DNA of 64,000 nucleotides from the NCBI RefSeq assembly GCF_018139145.2, contig NC_059480.1, positions 11,346,428-11,410,427 on the forward strand, written 5' to 3'. Below are positions 27,901-41,420 of this stretch, one piece after another (position 1 is the first letter of the stretch; every line of letters starts with the position of its first letter). The notes beneath the pieces were generated by a model. The model worked only from the letters and a program-made list of their open reading frames with translations, ran no database searches and had not been told where the DNA came from. The position numbers and the translations under genes are program-made. Source of the DNA: Gymnogyps californianus. Its lineage: Eukaryota; Chordata; Aves; Accipitriformes; Cathartidae.

Positions 27901-30900
27901 GTAAGGTCTTAATCTGTTTCTATAAACCACTGATCAGAGGTTCTTCCAAGAGATTGTAACATGCTGGAGAAGCAATGTCTTGGGTAATATGCTATAGTTT
28001 CCTGATGGTGGAAACAATGATATTTTAATTGCTAATCTGTCAGAAAGTCAGTAAAAAATTCTCTTAGAAACTGAGAAGAAACCCGCTTGATACTAACTTG
28101 TTATCCAGAAAAGCTGAAAGTGGGAGGAGATCCTTTACATTCATTCCTCTTCCTTCCTCAAAAAAGCAGTATAAGTTAATGCTACAGCTGCCTGAACAAC
28201 CAAAACTAGAATGTCATCACGACTACACACCCAAGCCGTAAGCAGAAGGAAACAACACATGGGGGGCACCTCTGATGCTAGAGCAGGAGCTGATGGCAGT
28301 TGCTCTCTCTTCATTGCTACCCCAGCGTCCAGCACACAGATGCCCTGGAGCATGGTTATTCTTTGCTGGGCAGAGGTGAACATTTAAGTGGAAACTAGTG
28401 AAACTGGAGCAAGGTGAATGGGAGCTAGGAAGAGCTGCCGGGTGGAAATACGAAATTGTGGACCTTACCAAGACAGCTGTCTGTTGCACAGAAGGGCAAT
28501 CCATTCTCCATGAGTAGCAGAGGCAGATATCATTCCAGGATACTTGGGACCAATATTTTTAATGTGACAGGTCCCCCTGTTGCTTATGTTGTAGTTGTCA
28601 GTAGCAGATTGGCACAAAGAGCATAGGATGAGATGCTTAATGCTTTTAACCCACGCAGTTTTAAGTGTTTCTCTAATTTACTAAAGATTTTGGATACCAG
28701 TTTAATGGTATTCCATTCCTTAAAGGTCTAAGGTGCTAAACACTTTTTAAAAATTAAATGGGATTTAAGTGCTTCATTCTTCTGGAGTAAGGACAGATTA
28801 TTCAGAAAAGCCTGCCCATGTCTTAATTTCTCCTAAGCTGCTTTTGCTATGAAATATTTGATAACTGTATCCATCTGTTGATGATATATGATTTCTGGTT
28901 GGGAGTCTTCTTGCTGTAAGAGGCTAGGATATTATTTTAGTTCATCCTTAAAAGCCGTTGTTGATACAGAGATGTGTCATTTGTTGTCCTCTTGACTGTT
29001 TTCACCTGAGGGTGCACTAAAGCAAATAGGTGATGCACTGGAAGTCCAGCAGGGACAGGATATATCTGAGAGCTGTTGAGCCTGCAGTACCTGCTTTGCA
29101 GATACAATGGAGGATTCACTTTCCACTTGAGCACTTCCAGCATCCTCCTTTTTTAAGCTACAACTGTTACTGTCGTGCATTATATTTAATGTGGTGGATT
29201 CTTATGAGAGAAAGTACATCTGCAATTGTAGAACAAGGTAAAAAATCAAGAAGTTATATTTGCACATCACACTATTTGCTGTATTTGCAAGACTTAAACT
29301 TTTTATCTAGCATATCTTCCTGTGATGTACTACTACTCCCTTTACTGTTTTCCAGAAAAACTCATAGAAAGAGCTCTTGAAATGAATTAAAGAGAAACTA
29401 GTCACAAACATGCTCTTGATGTTTCTGCTTTGTAGTTCCTGGATGTTTGTCTGGCTTTTAAATTCCCCATGAAAAGAATAATCAATCTCTTCTATAGGCA
29501 ACTTTTTTGCTATTAATCATTCATCGGAATTCAGGGATGTTCACTCAGAATTTTAAATGTGATGTCTACTCAGAGTTATAAAGGCATATAGCCAGGGGAT
29601 ATAAAGCAAGCATACAATGAGAGTGGAAGATCAGACTGGCCTGATTTATTCTGGTTATTTTAGTTTTTTCTGTTAAGACCTGCTATGCGTGCTCTGTTAG
29701 CCTGCCATGTAGGTTTTCTTTAGATATATGTAATACCATATAAAATACATACATATAGGGTCAGCTGATAAAAAATGCTAAAAATGAGTGAGGTGAAAAA
29801 TTGTTTTAAAGATCTCTATGGAGTTATCTTTGGCGTTTGCAACTCACAGCTGCTTCTTTATGTGTAGTTTTATATTGCTATGATTCTGAAATTCAGTGTT
29901 TTACAGTGTATGAGCCTTGAAAATACAGATTTATTCTTTAAGAACATATAGCACCCTGAGCTTAAGAAGGTGTGTAAATTACCATGTTTAGAAGCATCCT
30001 CTTCAGACTGCAGAAGTTTTACATCTCCAAAGTAATCCCAGCCCTTTCTTCCAAGAAAGCTGCCACCTTTCTCGGAAATAGTGTTGCCATAGCGTAGTCA
30101 TATAAGGTATAAGCAAAATAGGGTTTTGTGGAGAGACAGTATCCTGTATTATATACAGTTAGAAAAAAAAAAAGATAAGCTTTTTGGCACAATAAGTCTT
30201 TCCTTAGTACTGAAAACATCAGTGAAATGCCTTCTATGCAATAAACTCCCTGTTTCCAAAGGCCATAGATTGTAATGTGTTTGCCTCTTTTCTGATGGAA
30301 AGTTTCTTCAATAAGTAACCCAATTAAAACTTTTCTCCAGAGAATTTTGAACAATAATGATATATCTGGGGAAGGAGTTCCAAAAATGTAAAGTGCAATC
30401 CTGGGCAAGCTGTAGGTTGGCTGGTGACACAAGAGGTCAAAATCAAGCACTCAGTAGCCAGGGGATGGCAGGAAAGGTCCATGTCTAGCAGGGACCAGAT
30501 GAAAGGTACCAGATAGGCAAAATGAAAGAGGAAGCAGGAAAGCCACATCTGGCAGTTGACAGATGTGCAGGGCAGCTGCTATACCAGTTTGATGTGACAT
30601 TTCCCTGGATATGACATTTTCTGGTACTACAGTCATGCTTAAGACTCAGCACCCAGGATGGGGCCAAGGTTTCCAGTTTGAAGAGGTGCAGCCAGCCCAA
30701 GTAATAATGAAAGCAGAGTCTTTGTGTTGCTGTTGGTGACATTTCATGAGCTCCTCATCAAGGTTTACCTTTTTCTGCTGTAGCATCTCAGAACAATAAA
30801 TATTATCTGTTGTTAGGGAGGTGAGATCTCTGCTCTACTTTCAATTTCTCACTGTAAATCATTGTTAAAGGCAGGAGAGGTGGCTTGGAAAATTAACTTC

Positions 30901-33900
30901 TACTTTCTTGATGCTTTTAGAAGCCTCCACCTGAGAGCATCCCTCAACCTGTTCACTCAGGTGTTATCTCCCTATTGCTGTTTTTTAATCCCTGCCAGCA
31001 CTTTGGGTCTCGGTGAATCACCAGTGGCCACTCTGTTTACTAGGTATCTTTTCAGAATTTCTAAATGAGGGCTTCTTCTGACAGCCCCAAATAGTGGACC
31101 CATATAGCTGTACTCTGAAAGCACTTCCTCTTCTACGCCAAATAAATGCAATAGGCTTCATTAAAATATATAGGCATCTCCCTCCCATCCCCAAACACTA
31201 GAGGAGGCTTTACTGAACATAGTGTGCAAGAGGCAAACTGGAGAAAATGGAAGGAGTGTCACTAGCTAAAGAGTAGCTAATGAGCCCTGCATAAGGTGGC
31301 AGTTTTGGTTGTGGAAAAGCTGCAGGATGGAGTAGAAATAATTGTTTCTTAGTCATTACGGGGTTCACTATATGTACCCTTTTCATTTGTTTTTTTGATG
31401 AAAGGACAATATTTTGTTCACAATATTTAACTATAGTTTTCTAGTCCATTAGGATTATAATTATTCATAGGCCTTGAATATATAGAAATCAATGAATCTA
31501 ATAGTGCCTTTATCCTGATATTTGTATTAGGTTATCTGAAAATGGGCAGCAAAATGATTAATATAATTATATTTAACTCTATTGTAATAAAGAGAAATGG
31601 GACTTTTTAGACATCCGGTAACGTACCTCATTTTTCCTTTTTTCACCAAGACAACCAGAGGTGTATTCAGATAATCTGTTCACATAGCTTCAATTTATTT
31701 TTTTCAACCTTATATCAACACATTTTAATGCTGTACTACTGACAGGTTCCTTCTTGGTAATGTTTATCAGCCTTCATTTGCCTGTGCAAAACTTACAACA
31801 TTTTGCATTCTGATTCCTTTTAGTTTTTATGTACTTGGTACGTTAGAACAGAGGAGCATAGATGATCAGTAATATTACAAGTACTCTTTATCTGTCAACC
31901 AGTGATAGTCTCTGATTTCCTACAGTTGGAAGGGATCTGTTAGTATGACAAAATGCTGCATTTCCCAATAGGTTTTATTGGATATGTGTTTCAAAGAGAA
32001 TCTTTGGGATGAGTAACACATAGATTGTGCACCATTTATCCTTTATTAACTCATCTGGAATACCACAGTGAGTAATTGGGATTTTCAGTGGTTTATGATA
32101 TTGATATTCAGTGCAATATGCAAAAGCTTAATTGTTTTTAATTGAGCAGTAGTACAATAAACATTTCCTTTCAATTCAAAGATCCTTTTGGGCCAAAGGC
32201 AATCAGAAATCCAAAATGCTTTTTATGATTAATTTTTCTCTGTTTATTTCAGTTTCGACAGTTGGAGCCTTTCTCTGTTGACAGGCTCCAAAACAAAGAA
32301 AGAATTTTGTTGTTCTCCTGTGAATTACATTTCTGAACTCAGAGAAGGCATACGGTTATGTCATGATATCTACAGAACTAAGTAACTGTGGCAATACTTT
32401 TTAATATATCATTTCAAGCACATGCTGTTAAACCTTTACTTTGCATAGTCAAATGAGCTAGCAGAAAAATCAATGCAAAGAGTGGAAAAACTATTTTGCC
32501 TATATAACACTGCTAGGTAACAGCTAAATAGTTTATAGATCTTGTAGGATCACCAGTGTAAAATACTGAGGAGCAGAAAATCAGAAGTTTTATTTCTAGC
32601 AAAGTAGCCTGTGCATCAAAGACAGGCAAATATTAATCCTGAAGTTGCTGTAAAACACAACTGTGTACAAGGAAACAAAGTGAAAAGAACATTGCACTGA
32701 GACTTGCTAAAGGTGGGAGAGAACATTAGCCTTCAAAGTGAAATATTTTGCAAGTTAGCCAGCCAAGAACAATATTAAATACCTGCACCAGAGTTTTAGG
32801 AAAGTGTACAGATGGGCCAGTCATACATGGAAATGGAGGCAAAGCAGAAGCAGACTGTGATTCTCAGTGGATGTGTACAGAAAGCCCACGAGAATGTTTG
32901 TGTGCTATAAGGTGTGCCTAGACTGGCACACGTAATAACTACTCAGTTCAATTAGCTGGTAAGCTTTGCCTTTGTTCTGCGGCTCATCGCTCCTGGAGCT
33001 GTTTTAAGCTGACGATGTTGAACCTGCACTAGAGATGGAAAACCAGATGTTTCCAGGGCACAAAGTCTGAGGAAGGGGAGTATACCCTGAAAGAGAGGCT
33101 GTGACCTTCCTGAGTTTTGTCTGTTTATATGCTCTCCCTTTTCCTGGGAGGTGGTTTCCCAGGCTAGATCTCAGACCATCCCTATGCATGGTCCTGGAGA
33201 CACAGGCCTGCTCAGGTACTGGCCCGTGGGACCCCTTCAGGATGCTGCTGTATCGCATGTTAGCAATGTGCTTATGTCTTAAGGCAGACTGTTTGAATAG
33301 GAATTTTTTCTGTCTTGATTCCTATTCCTTTAATTTCTTCATCTATCAGCCGTTTAAGAAGCTTCCCCTTTATAATTGAGAATCATCCATTGTTCTTTAC
33401 ACACTGCTCTTAGAAACTGAGTTTCTGTTTAGAGAAGTGCAATCACTATCTGGTTTCAATCTAGCCATTGAGACGGAAAAATTCATTACTAGATCATAGT
33501 GAAAGCTGTTCCAGAAAAGAATACTGCACCAGTCACCATGTGCACACAACATTCAGGAAAACTTCTCATTCCTTCAGTCATGTCTGACATTTGACTTATT
33601 TTAACACAATTACCCTTTTTTAAAGTTTGCTCAGGTAATGAGGACTGCTTCCAGTTTTATTGGGTTGTGAATGTTCCAGGACTTATATTTGCACTTTTGG
33701 AGTCAGGTCTGTTTTGATGACTCCTTTTTTATGCTGTTCAAGAGATCTGAACAATAATTCATTTTACTTTCTACACATGACAGTCATTTAAGTTGAGCCC
33801 TTTCCCATGAACAAGGAAGGGGGTTTTTTGTATTTGAAACTTGGTTTTTAAGAAAATGCTAATGGGTCTGACAGCAGTGAAAAATATAAACTGCAAAATA

Positions 33901-36900
33901 AACCAAATTTACTCCTCACAGAAGGGAAAGATGGAGGTTGTTACCGTGGGCACAGGTGGAGCACAAGAGACAAGGTGGTTATGTGCAGAAATACCTACAA
34001 AAATATTCAATCCTGTTCTTGGGCTCAGTATCGGGATGTCAGGTAACCGAAGCAGGACGAAAACACAAGGAAGGAGAAGGAGAAGTGCAGTAGAAGCACG
34101 AGGCTGTGGACAGAAATTAATTCAGTTAGAGGCTGGCTGGGTGAAGGTGTTGGTCTCCCCTTGGTGCCCTGCTGCTGGAGGCATAGGCTCCCATGGCAGC
34201 ATGCTATCTAGTAATCCATTTTAAACAAAACTGTGGGTCCAATTCAGGCGGGCTGATTAAATTGTTTATATTGTTATACTAATTTATACTATTACACTAA
34301 TTGCTGCTGGCTACTTTGCCTGAAAGGCACTGGGGAGAGAGCATGCAGCTGCTCATCTGAGGGAAGCTCATGACCTCTCACTGGTGAGCAGGACAGAATG
34401 GTCGCAGGCAGCAATGTCTTATCTCGTGCCAGGCTACAGATTTAGATGACAAGGAAAAGAATGAATCACTAATTGATACAAAGTTATTAATCATGATGAT
34501 TATTCTAATGTTCAAGGGCCAATAGAAAGAGCTCTCTGCTCCACTGGTCACTGAGCCAACCAGAGAAGTAGCCAATCTCTCCCATAACCTGGAAGCCACA
34601 GAGAGCAGAGGAGGCATTAGCACAACACAAGTGCAATGAACTGCAAACAGGATATTTTTCTGTGATCTTTTTCCAGAGAGGTGTAGGTGTCTGCAGAGAG
34701 CGATCAGTGTAATACACTTGGATAAGTGAGATAATGGGCTAGTCTATTTTAAGAGGATAGTTTTCCTTGTGTTGATTGTTGCACCTACTGCTACTTTGAT
34801 GAGGAGAACTTTGGCTTTACAGGAGTCCTAGAAGAGTTTATTTTAAAAATAAAGTTACTATTTAGGGTGAAATGTTTGTAATAGGGTCAGAGTGAAGATT
34901 TAATCTAGATATCTTTCTCAGCATAGGCATTTTGTTCCAGGACATCCAATAAATCCATATAACGCAAAATATCCATATTGGCATCATGAGCAGAAGGATA
35001 TACTGGCACAGACAGTTCTATGGTACTCCCTAATTCAGAGACTGAGGCAAGACACTAAAATGTTGCAGCCTTTACTTGTATTACCATTTTTCATTATTTC
35101 CAATAGGAGAAAAGATCCTACAAAGAAAATGGTATAAATACAGTTTGCCATATTTGCAAAGCAGGAAGCTTAAGTATTATTTTGGATGAAGAATACATCC
35201 TTTGACAATAAAATTAATTTCTGTTAGAGGAGCACAGAAGTGATAAAGGACACTATTTCATGTGAACTTGTCATAGGCAATGGTAAATGGTCAGCTCCAT
35301 GGGCAAGAGAGGATGATGGAGCATGAGATGTTTTTGAACACTTTGCCAGCTGGGATCTTCTTTCACAGCTACACACAGCTTTGGGTTGCTTCAGTTTCTC
35401 AACCTAAGAAGGATTGTGAGACGTGAGGTTTCAGCTATGGCTTTGTCAAGCTTTTTTGTAGCTTTGAGAGATTGTGTCAGATCTGTATTTTTCAGACATC
35501 TTCATACTGTGCAGTTGTAGTTACCCTAGAGAAGTGGCTTATGTTGTCAATTCGACTAGGCCAGAAAAAATGGCCTAAACTAATTTATCTCTTTTTCAAA
35601 TAACCAAGCAAGCAAACTTCAATTGAAGAGTTTATTTCTGTGCTTGAATGCTAAACGGGATGGTGATTTTGGAAAATCCTGTTTATGCAGTATATTGACA
35701 GAGATTTCAGAGGCAGAATAGCTGGTTTTGTTGCTTCCCAAATCTTGCAAGTGCAACTTTCTGTGTTCCCAGTGTTAAGAACGCTGCAACCTTCGGCTTT
35801 TGTGGGTTTCTGTGCAAAGAACTATGAGGAACATGGAATAAATCAATTTAATATGATTAGATGATAAGACAAACTGCAGGACAGAGTCTCAGCCATCCTC
35901 ACAGTCCTGAAGGGCACAAAACTGGGCACGATACTTAGGATTTCAGATGAGAAACTCATGCTACAGTGTCTCACAAAATCCCTGCTGCTGCAGACTCCCA
36001 CTGAGTGTCACAACAGCTATGCACAGAGCCCTCCCAGAGCTGAGGGGACCTGCCAAGTTCTTTGTCTGCCCGTACAGGACACAGAAAACAGAGCAGTTTT
36101 TCCTTCCCAGGCTGTTTTTGTTCATCTTCTGTTTATTGTGATGGCCATATCATGATATTACTCCTGATAGAGTAATGTTACTGTGCAAACCAAGTGCCAA
36201 CCAATGTTTTGAGTTTTCCCATTAGACTAACAACAGGAATGCTGTCAGGAGGCCAAAGTGGGGACCGAGGGGTGACACGGGGCAATTGCATTTCATACTG
36301 CTCATTTCTATCTCTGAAAACTACATTTCAGACAGAAAATGGAAATTATATTTGGCATTCTGAGAATCATCGGGAAGCAAACAGAAAGGAGAGAACAGTT
36401 TGTTTTGTAAGAAAATGAACAGAAACTATTTTAAGCCCCATTTGTTGTGGCCAGAAGTTGATGTAATATCCAATATCATCTATGACAGTGCTGTACATGC
36501 TCATAAACTTCTGCTGATGATCAGTACTAAGCAATGAGAAATAAAGCGTGGCAGGGAAAGGTAGTACAAGGAAAATAACTTGTATTTTAACCATGTAAAA
36601 CCAGTTTCGAAATGACATATATTTTGTGGGAGAAGCTAAATAATTTCCAAACCATAGTGGACTTCTTTCTTCCAAGAACTGAGGGAATAAAGCTACTTTT
36701 TTCTTGAAATAATTAGCTTACCCAAGTTTCTGCATATTTTGTTCAAATGCCTTAGAACTGGATCTATATTTTATTCACAGGAAAGGACCAGAGCAGGATC
36801 TCAGGTCATTTCCTAGCTGATTTGGTTAAAAGAACATTCAAAGCTATAATGAGCACACCCAGGACAGAAATCTCAAAAGGTTAGGAGAATCTTACACTAG

Positions 36901-39900
36901 CTAGGATGAAAGATTTTTGAAAGCTCAGATGCCTTATTTATTCTTCATTATTTATTCCTTTTGCTTGTAGCACCCAGACAACTGTATCAGGATCTGCGCA
37001 CTATTACATATGGGCTCTGTGCAAACGTGTGGATGAGCAGTGAGTGAAGGCCTGTGTGGGTTGACATCCATATTGGAAAACAGTGCTGAAGGCTTTGCAA
37101 GACACCGCCTGGGCCACAGCATATGCTTTCACAGAAATCTCCACAGAACAAAGTAAGTCCTTAGACAAAAAAGCCCTAGAAAATTCAGTTTCTATTGTTT
37201 CTGTCTCATTAATAACCAAGAGAGGGTTATGGGGCTGCAGAGAAGTTGTGGTGCAGTTTCTCTACCCAGAGGTCTCCAGGGTTTCCAGAAACAGGCAGAT
37301 TCACCCTCCTCTGTCACTGTTCCCCGAGATGGTCCCACGTTCACTGCGACATAATGTCAGTATGTCCATGAATCTCCCTTTCCTCATACAGAGAGGAAGG
37401 GACATGCAGCATCAACCCCGTATAAGTTATATCACATTATTAACATAATAAACTCAAGTTCTCCAAAGTCAGGCCATCTGCATGAAACTCTGAACTGGTG
37501 CTCCTGTGTGTATAACATATGATATAATTCATTATTGTAATCAAGCACAATTGTACTACTATGCTTTCATAGGTCTCCAGCTTCATTAAGTCACAAAATC
37601 AACAAAGCTATTAGTACTTTATCTCCTCATTGTTCAACTTGTGGCCCATTTACTAGTCATGATTCCAACCCTGGTATGAAGGAAAAATTGCCAGTAATTA
37701 ATGACCTTTCTGCGGTGCTACTCCCTGTCCCGGAGGGACAGATTCCTTTTCTGAATGCTGGATGAAGAAGTGTGTCATAATCTGCCTTTTATAAATGCAG
37801 AACCAATATAAAGAGCAAGTAAAGGCAATGTACCCTACATGTTCACCATCTAACTGAGATTTCTAGGGCCCATTTTCCTTGTGCTTTTAAATGTATGTAT
37901 TTTTACATACAAACTGCAGGTCCCAGTGATACCAGTCAGACAACAGCATTCAGACATGTCATGATATCAGGCTTGCTTTTATATTTATACTGGACTAAAC
38001 AAAAACTCCTTCTTTTGTCTTTCATTGTCACACACTACTTTGCGTGACTGAAATACTGTAGCTTTGTATGCAACATCCTCACAGACTATACTGACTTGCA
38101 AAAAACCGTATGGTTCTTTTTTGTCTTTAAGAAGTTAAATTACTTAAGTCTACACTCTTTTAATTTCGCTCCTGAGTGAATTATTAGATTACTTTCAAAT
38201 ACTGAGGCTGAAACAAGCATAAGAGTCTTGAGAGTTTGTCAGGGAGCATCTAGACTTTCAGGCAGTTTTTCAGTCACATTGAAGGCAACAACTCAGTGTT
38301 TACCATTGTGAACACAATATTTATAATTTGGCCTTTTTGGGGATTATCTCTGAACTCTGTGTGTCTGAACTGCAACCGCTCAACACTGTAATTCAGGCCA
38401 TTGAACAAAAAAATTTGAAGTAGTTCTTGTTTGAAAGGGCTAGTTCTCCCATCACTGGTTTTCTAGTGATGGAGTGTCATTGATTCTTTATTCTCCTTTA
38501 TGTGAACTCAGCTAGAAGATAACAGTTTTATGGTTCCAAATTTATTTCCCTTTTATTTTTAGTAGTGAGACAAGAAAAGTGATCATCTGAAGTCATACTA
38601 TATGAAAAGGAAGTGTAAGGGGAATTTAAAAATCTGAGATTGTTCTGTGCCATGAATCTAAATGACCAAAATATGAAAAACAAACTGTGGCTTTTTGTCG
38701 AAAGAAATTGTAGTTTCCTTATGATTCTCCCTCCCATCCACCCACACTTTTCTGTTCGATTTAGCCAGTCTTAATTAATTATGGATTATTGTATTTACAT
38801 GTAAAATTCGCTGTATTATTTAAGTCTGTAACAGTTTGCCATTAAATCCAACATGAAATGATAAATGGACAAGCAATTCCATTAATTTTCTCCGATGAGG
38901 ATGTTAGATTATGAAATAGTTTCTATTTCTTCAATGACATTAAATACGATGGTGCAGATGAACACAATAGACATTTCCACATTTTCCAAATATATCACAA
39001 ATTAAATGTAAAAAAACAGAGTAGTCATATCTATGAGGAAAGACACACACGATATAGCATAAGGCAGCAGCAAGAAACTATGGAGCTGAAAAAGTACATC
39101 TGAAAAAATGAGGAGAAAGTAGCAGTATGTGCAAGACTTGCATTTCCTACATGCAGCAGGATAGAACAGCCTCTGCTAGGCGGTACCTTTCCACGTGGAG
39201 GTGACTGTGTCTTCTCCTGCAGCGAAAACACAACCTTGGTCAGCGGTTGGGTCCAGTCTCATGTAATTCGTAACTGCGCCAAACCCCCGGCCTTTCTTCC
39301 CTCTGCTCGTGGGTCTGGCCCCCAGAGACTGGAGCTTCTCTTGGATGCACACCCCTGTGAAAACTCTGTGTGTGCTCCCTTTTGCGCGGTGAATAACCCT
39401 AAACTGACGTGGAGACAGTAATGAGTTACCAGTGGCCTTAGCTTTGCATATTTTATGGTAATCTGTATATTTTGAATCAATGTGCTGTCATACATTGGAA
39501 TAGTGAACTCTCTTAGGAAAACTGTATTTTAACAAGATTGTTAAAGTTCAGTTGTTGTTTCCCGGTCTTTAATGGCACAAATATTAGTAAAGCTATTACC
39601 TAGTTTCTTGGCACCATCTTCCCTAATGATTAATGTATTGCATGCAATGTCTCTGCCACAGGCACAGCACAGCTTTCCAAGTAGCAGCAGGGGGTTGAAG
39701 CGAGATGCTAAAGAACATTTGTGCATGCAGCATTTAGTGACTATTTAGAAAAAAATCAGATTTTTTTTTTATTGCAGAAAGTCCACTAAGGAGGAGGCCA
39801 GGAAATAAATAGAAGTAAGGCTCAATCAATCATTTGGTGAGCTGGAGGACAATTATTCATTACTCTGACAGGATCTCTCCTATGCATTTGCAGGACTGTG

Positions 39901-40689
39901 TTTTAGTATGGTAGGTAATGAAGTGCATGCATTAAACATGAAAAAAATTACCTACTCCTTATTCTAAAGCATTCAGTGTAGGAGAACATTAACTGCAATA
40001 TTTTTTTGAACGAAAGAAGGAGGCTGCATGGTGAGTGGGAGAGGGCTAGGAAGCAAGATGTGGCATACAGCTGGGGTAGGCTAGATGGCAAGTCAGGGCA
40101 GCAGCTTGGGGAGAGGCAGCAAAACCCTGCTACAGCGTCAACACAGGAGCTGGGGACCAGCCTCATCAGCTCCTAATCTCCCCTGGACTCTCCGTATCTG
40201 CCTTGCTTGCGCTGAGCGAGCTGTGAGCTGGGGACAATAGGAGACTGCAGAAACCAGAAACTGCAGGCAGCTGCTTGTGGAAGATCCTCACTGATAATAG
40301 CATTCATGGAGTACAACATACGAATTTAGAACAACGCACTGAAAATACAAATACTGCATAAAAAAGAAATACATCTGTTTCTAGATCTACTACTAAAGAA
40401 GTATATCTACTATAAACCATGGGGGGGGGGGGAAAGAAAAAAAGAGGAGCCTTCATACACAAGTGTATATGCTCCAAAACATTAAGGCTCTCTAGCAGGT
40501 GGCTGACTATATAATATAAAAATGCACTCAGAGATACATTTTACTCAAGCCTTAAATGTGATATTGCAAAGGAGTAAGGGTTTCATGGTGCACACAGGCC
40601 TGAGGGAGTTCAGTGTTAGAGGAACGCTGTCCCATAGCACCACCATTTTATTACCTTATCTCAAGCCAAAAATGCAGGCCAAAAAAAAC
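24994..40689. other. Unique sequence, no gene recognised
   Basis: The longest open frame in the window (143 codons, minus, 30019-30450) lies here, as do frames of 116 (29030-29380), 127 (33841-34224) and 121 codons (37083-37448). None contains a domain I recognise, and overlapping frames on the other strand are of similar quality, so I treat them as chance frames. An exon-like segment at 36971-37039 is discussed as a finding. A small hairpin (CTCCCATCACT pairing with AGTGATGGAG) sits at 38446-38474. A G12 tract occurs at 40421-40432. Confidence 0.55.
40421..40445. repeat. Poly-G tract followed by A-rich tract
   Basis: Twelve consecutive G, then AAAGAAAAAAAGA. A purine-only stretch and a simple repeat; long G runs can form quadruplexes and are prone to sequencing error. 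Confidence 0.85.
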
Positions 40690-41420
40690 AACAACAAGGC
40701 ATTTGGAGGAAACACAAGCAAAAGGAATCCAGAATAAGAATAAACCTTCAAGCACATCAGGCACAGGAAGCCTGCCAGAAAGTCTGTAGGGCCAACAGAT
40801 GATCATGGCAGAAAGGCAGTACTCAGAGAAGATAAAGTCACTGTAGATAAGCTAAATGAATCCTCTGTTTTCATTGTGTAACAAAACAGAAGTTCCCCAT
40901 GGTGGAATCCTCAGGAATGAGACCTTCAGGCTGTGATAATTCAATAAAAACATCCCATTGCTCAGCAGTGCTCAAAATGAAACCAAATGTTGAGGATCCT
41001 GAGACAGGAATAGAGAACCTCTTTTTCCCCACTGTATGAAGCCAAGGTTTGTCTGCGTCTTGAGCACTGTCTGCTCATCTAAAAAAGACAGATTAGAACT
41101 GGAGAAAGTCCAGAGAAAATGGAAGATGATTAATCAAATTTATAAAATGGCTTCTGTACGAGGAGCAACTAAATAAGGCAGGACTGGCCTGAAGACATTG
41201 CAAAAGGATAAACTGTCATCTCTCTCTTCTAATAGAAAAACTAGGGAGCATGACATGAAACTGGCAGCAGCCGGCCTCAGAACAACCAGAAAGGGCTGAG
41301 TCTTCATGCAAAAAAGGGTGGATAACAAGCTGTGAACTCCTCCCCCCAGAATAACTTCACAGAACAGGTAACCACTGAGGGTTGCTAAATACCAAGTGAC
41401 TGCAGCAAGTGCAGAGTATC
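40690..41420 (+). mobile_element. Ancient, internally deleted CR1 LINE copy
   Basis: Two blocks match recalled CR1 consensus of the type common in turtles, crocodiles and birds. The first (about 40700-40865) has the signature AAGCACATCAGGCACAGGAA, then GCCTGCC, and later GATAAGCTAAATGAATCCTC. The second (about 40980-41390) has GTCTGCGTCTTGAGCACTG, then GAACTGGAGAAAGTCCAGAG, and later GGATAACAAGCTGTGAACTCC. Much of the reverse-transcriptase region that should lie between the blocks is missing, so the copy carries a large internal deletion. Stops and frameshifts are frequent, implying great age. Ends are approximate. Confidence 0.75.

Noticed and set aside
30019..30450. Longest open frame, 143 codons, minus strand
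   Set aside because: No recognisable domain or family similarity, several overlapping frames of similar quality on the same strand, and such a length is expected by chance in 64 kb of AT-rich DNA.
33841..34224. 127-codon plus-strand frame with an arginine-rich patch
   Set aside because: The basic patch comes from a GAAGG-type low-complexity stretch; no domain and no gene context.
37083..37448. 121-codon plus-strand frame
   Set aside because: Looked at for an endogenous retroviral or cellular protein remnant; no motif recognised, and a similar frame exists on the opposite strand.
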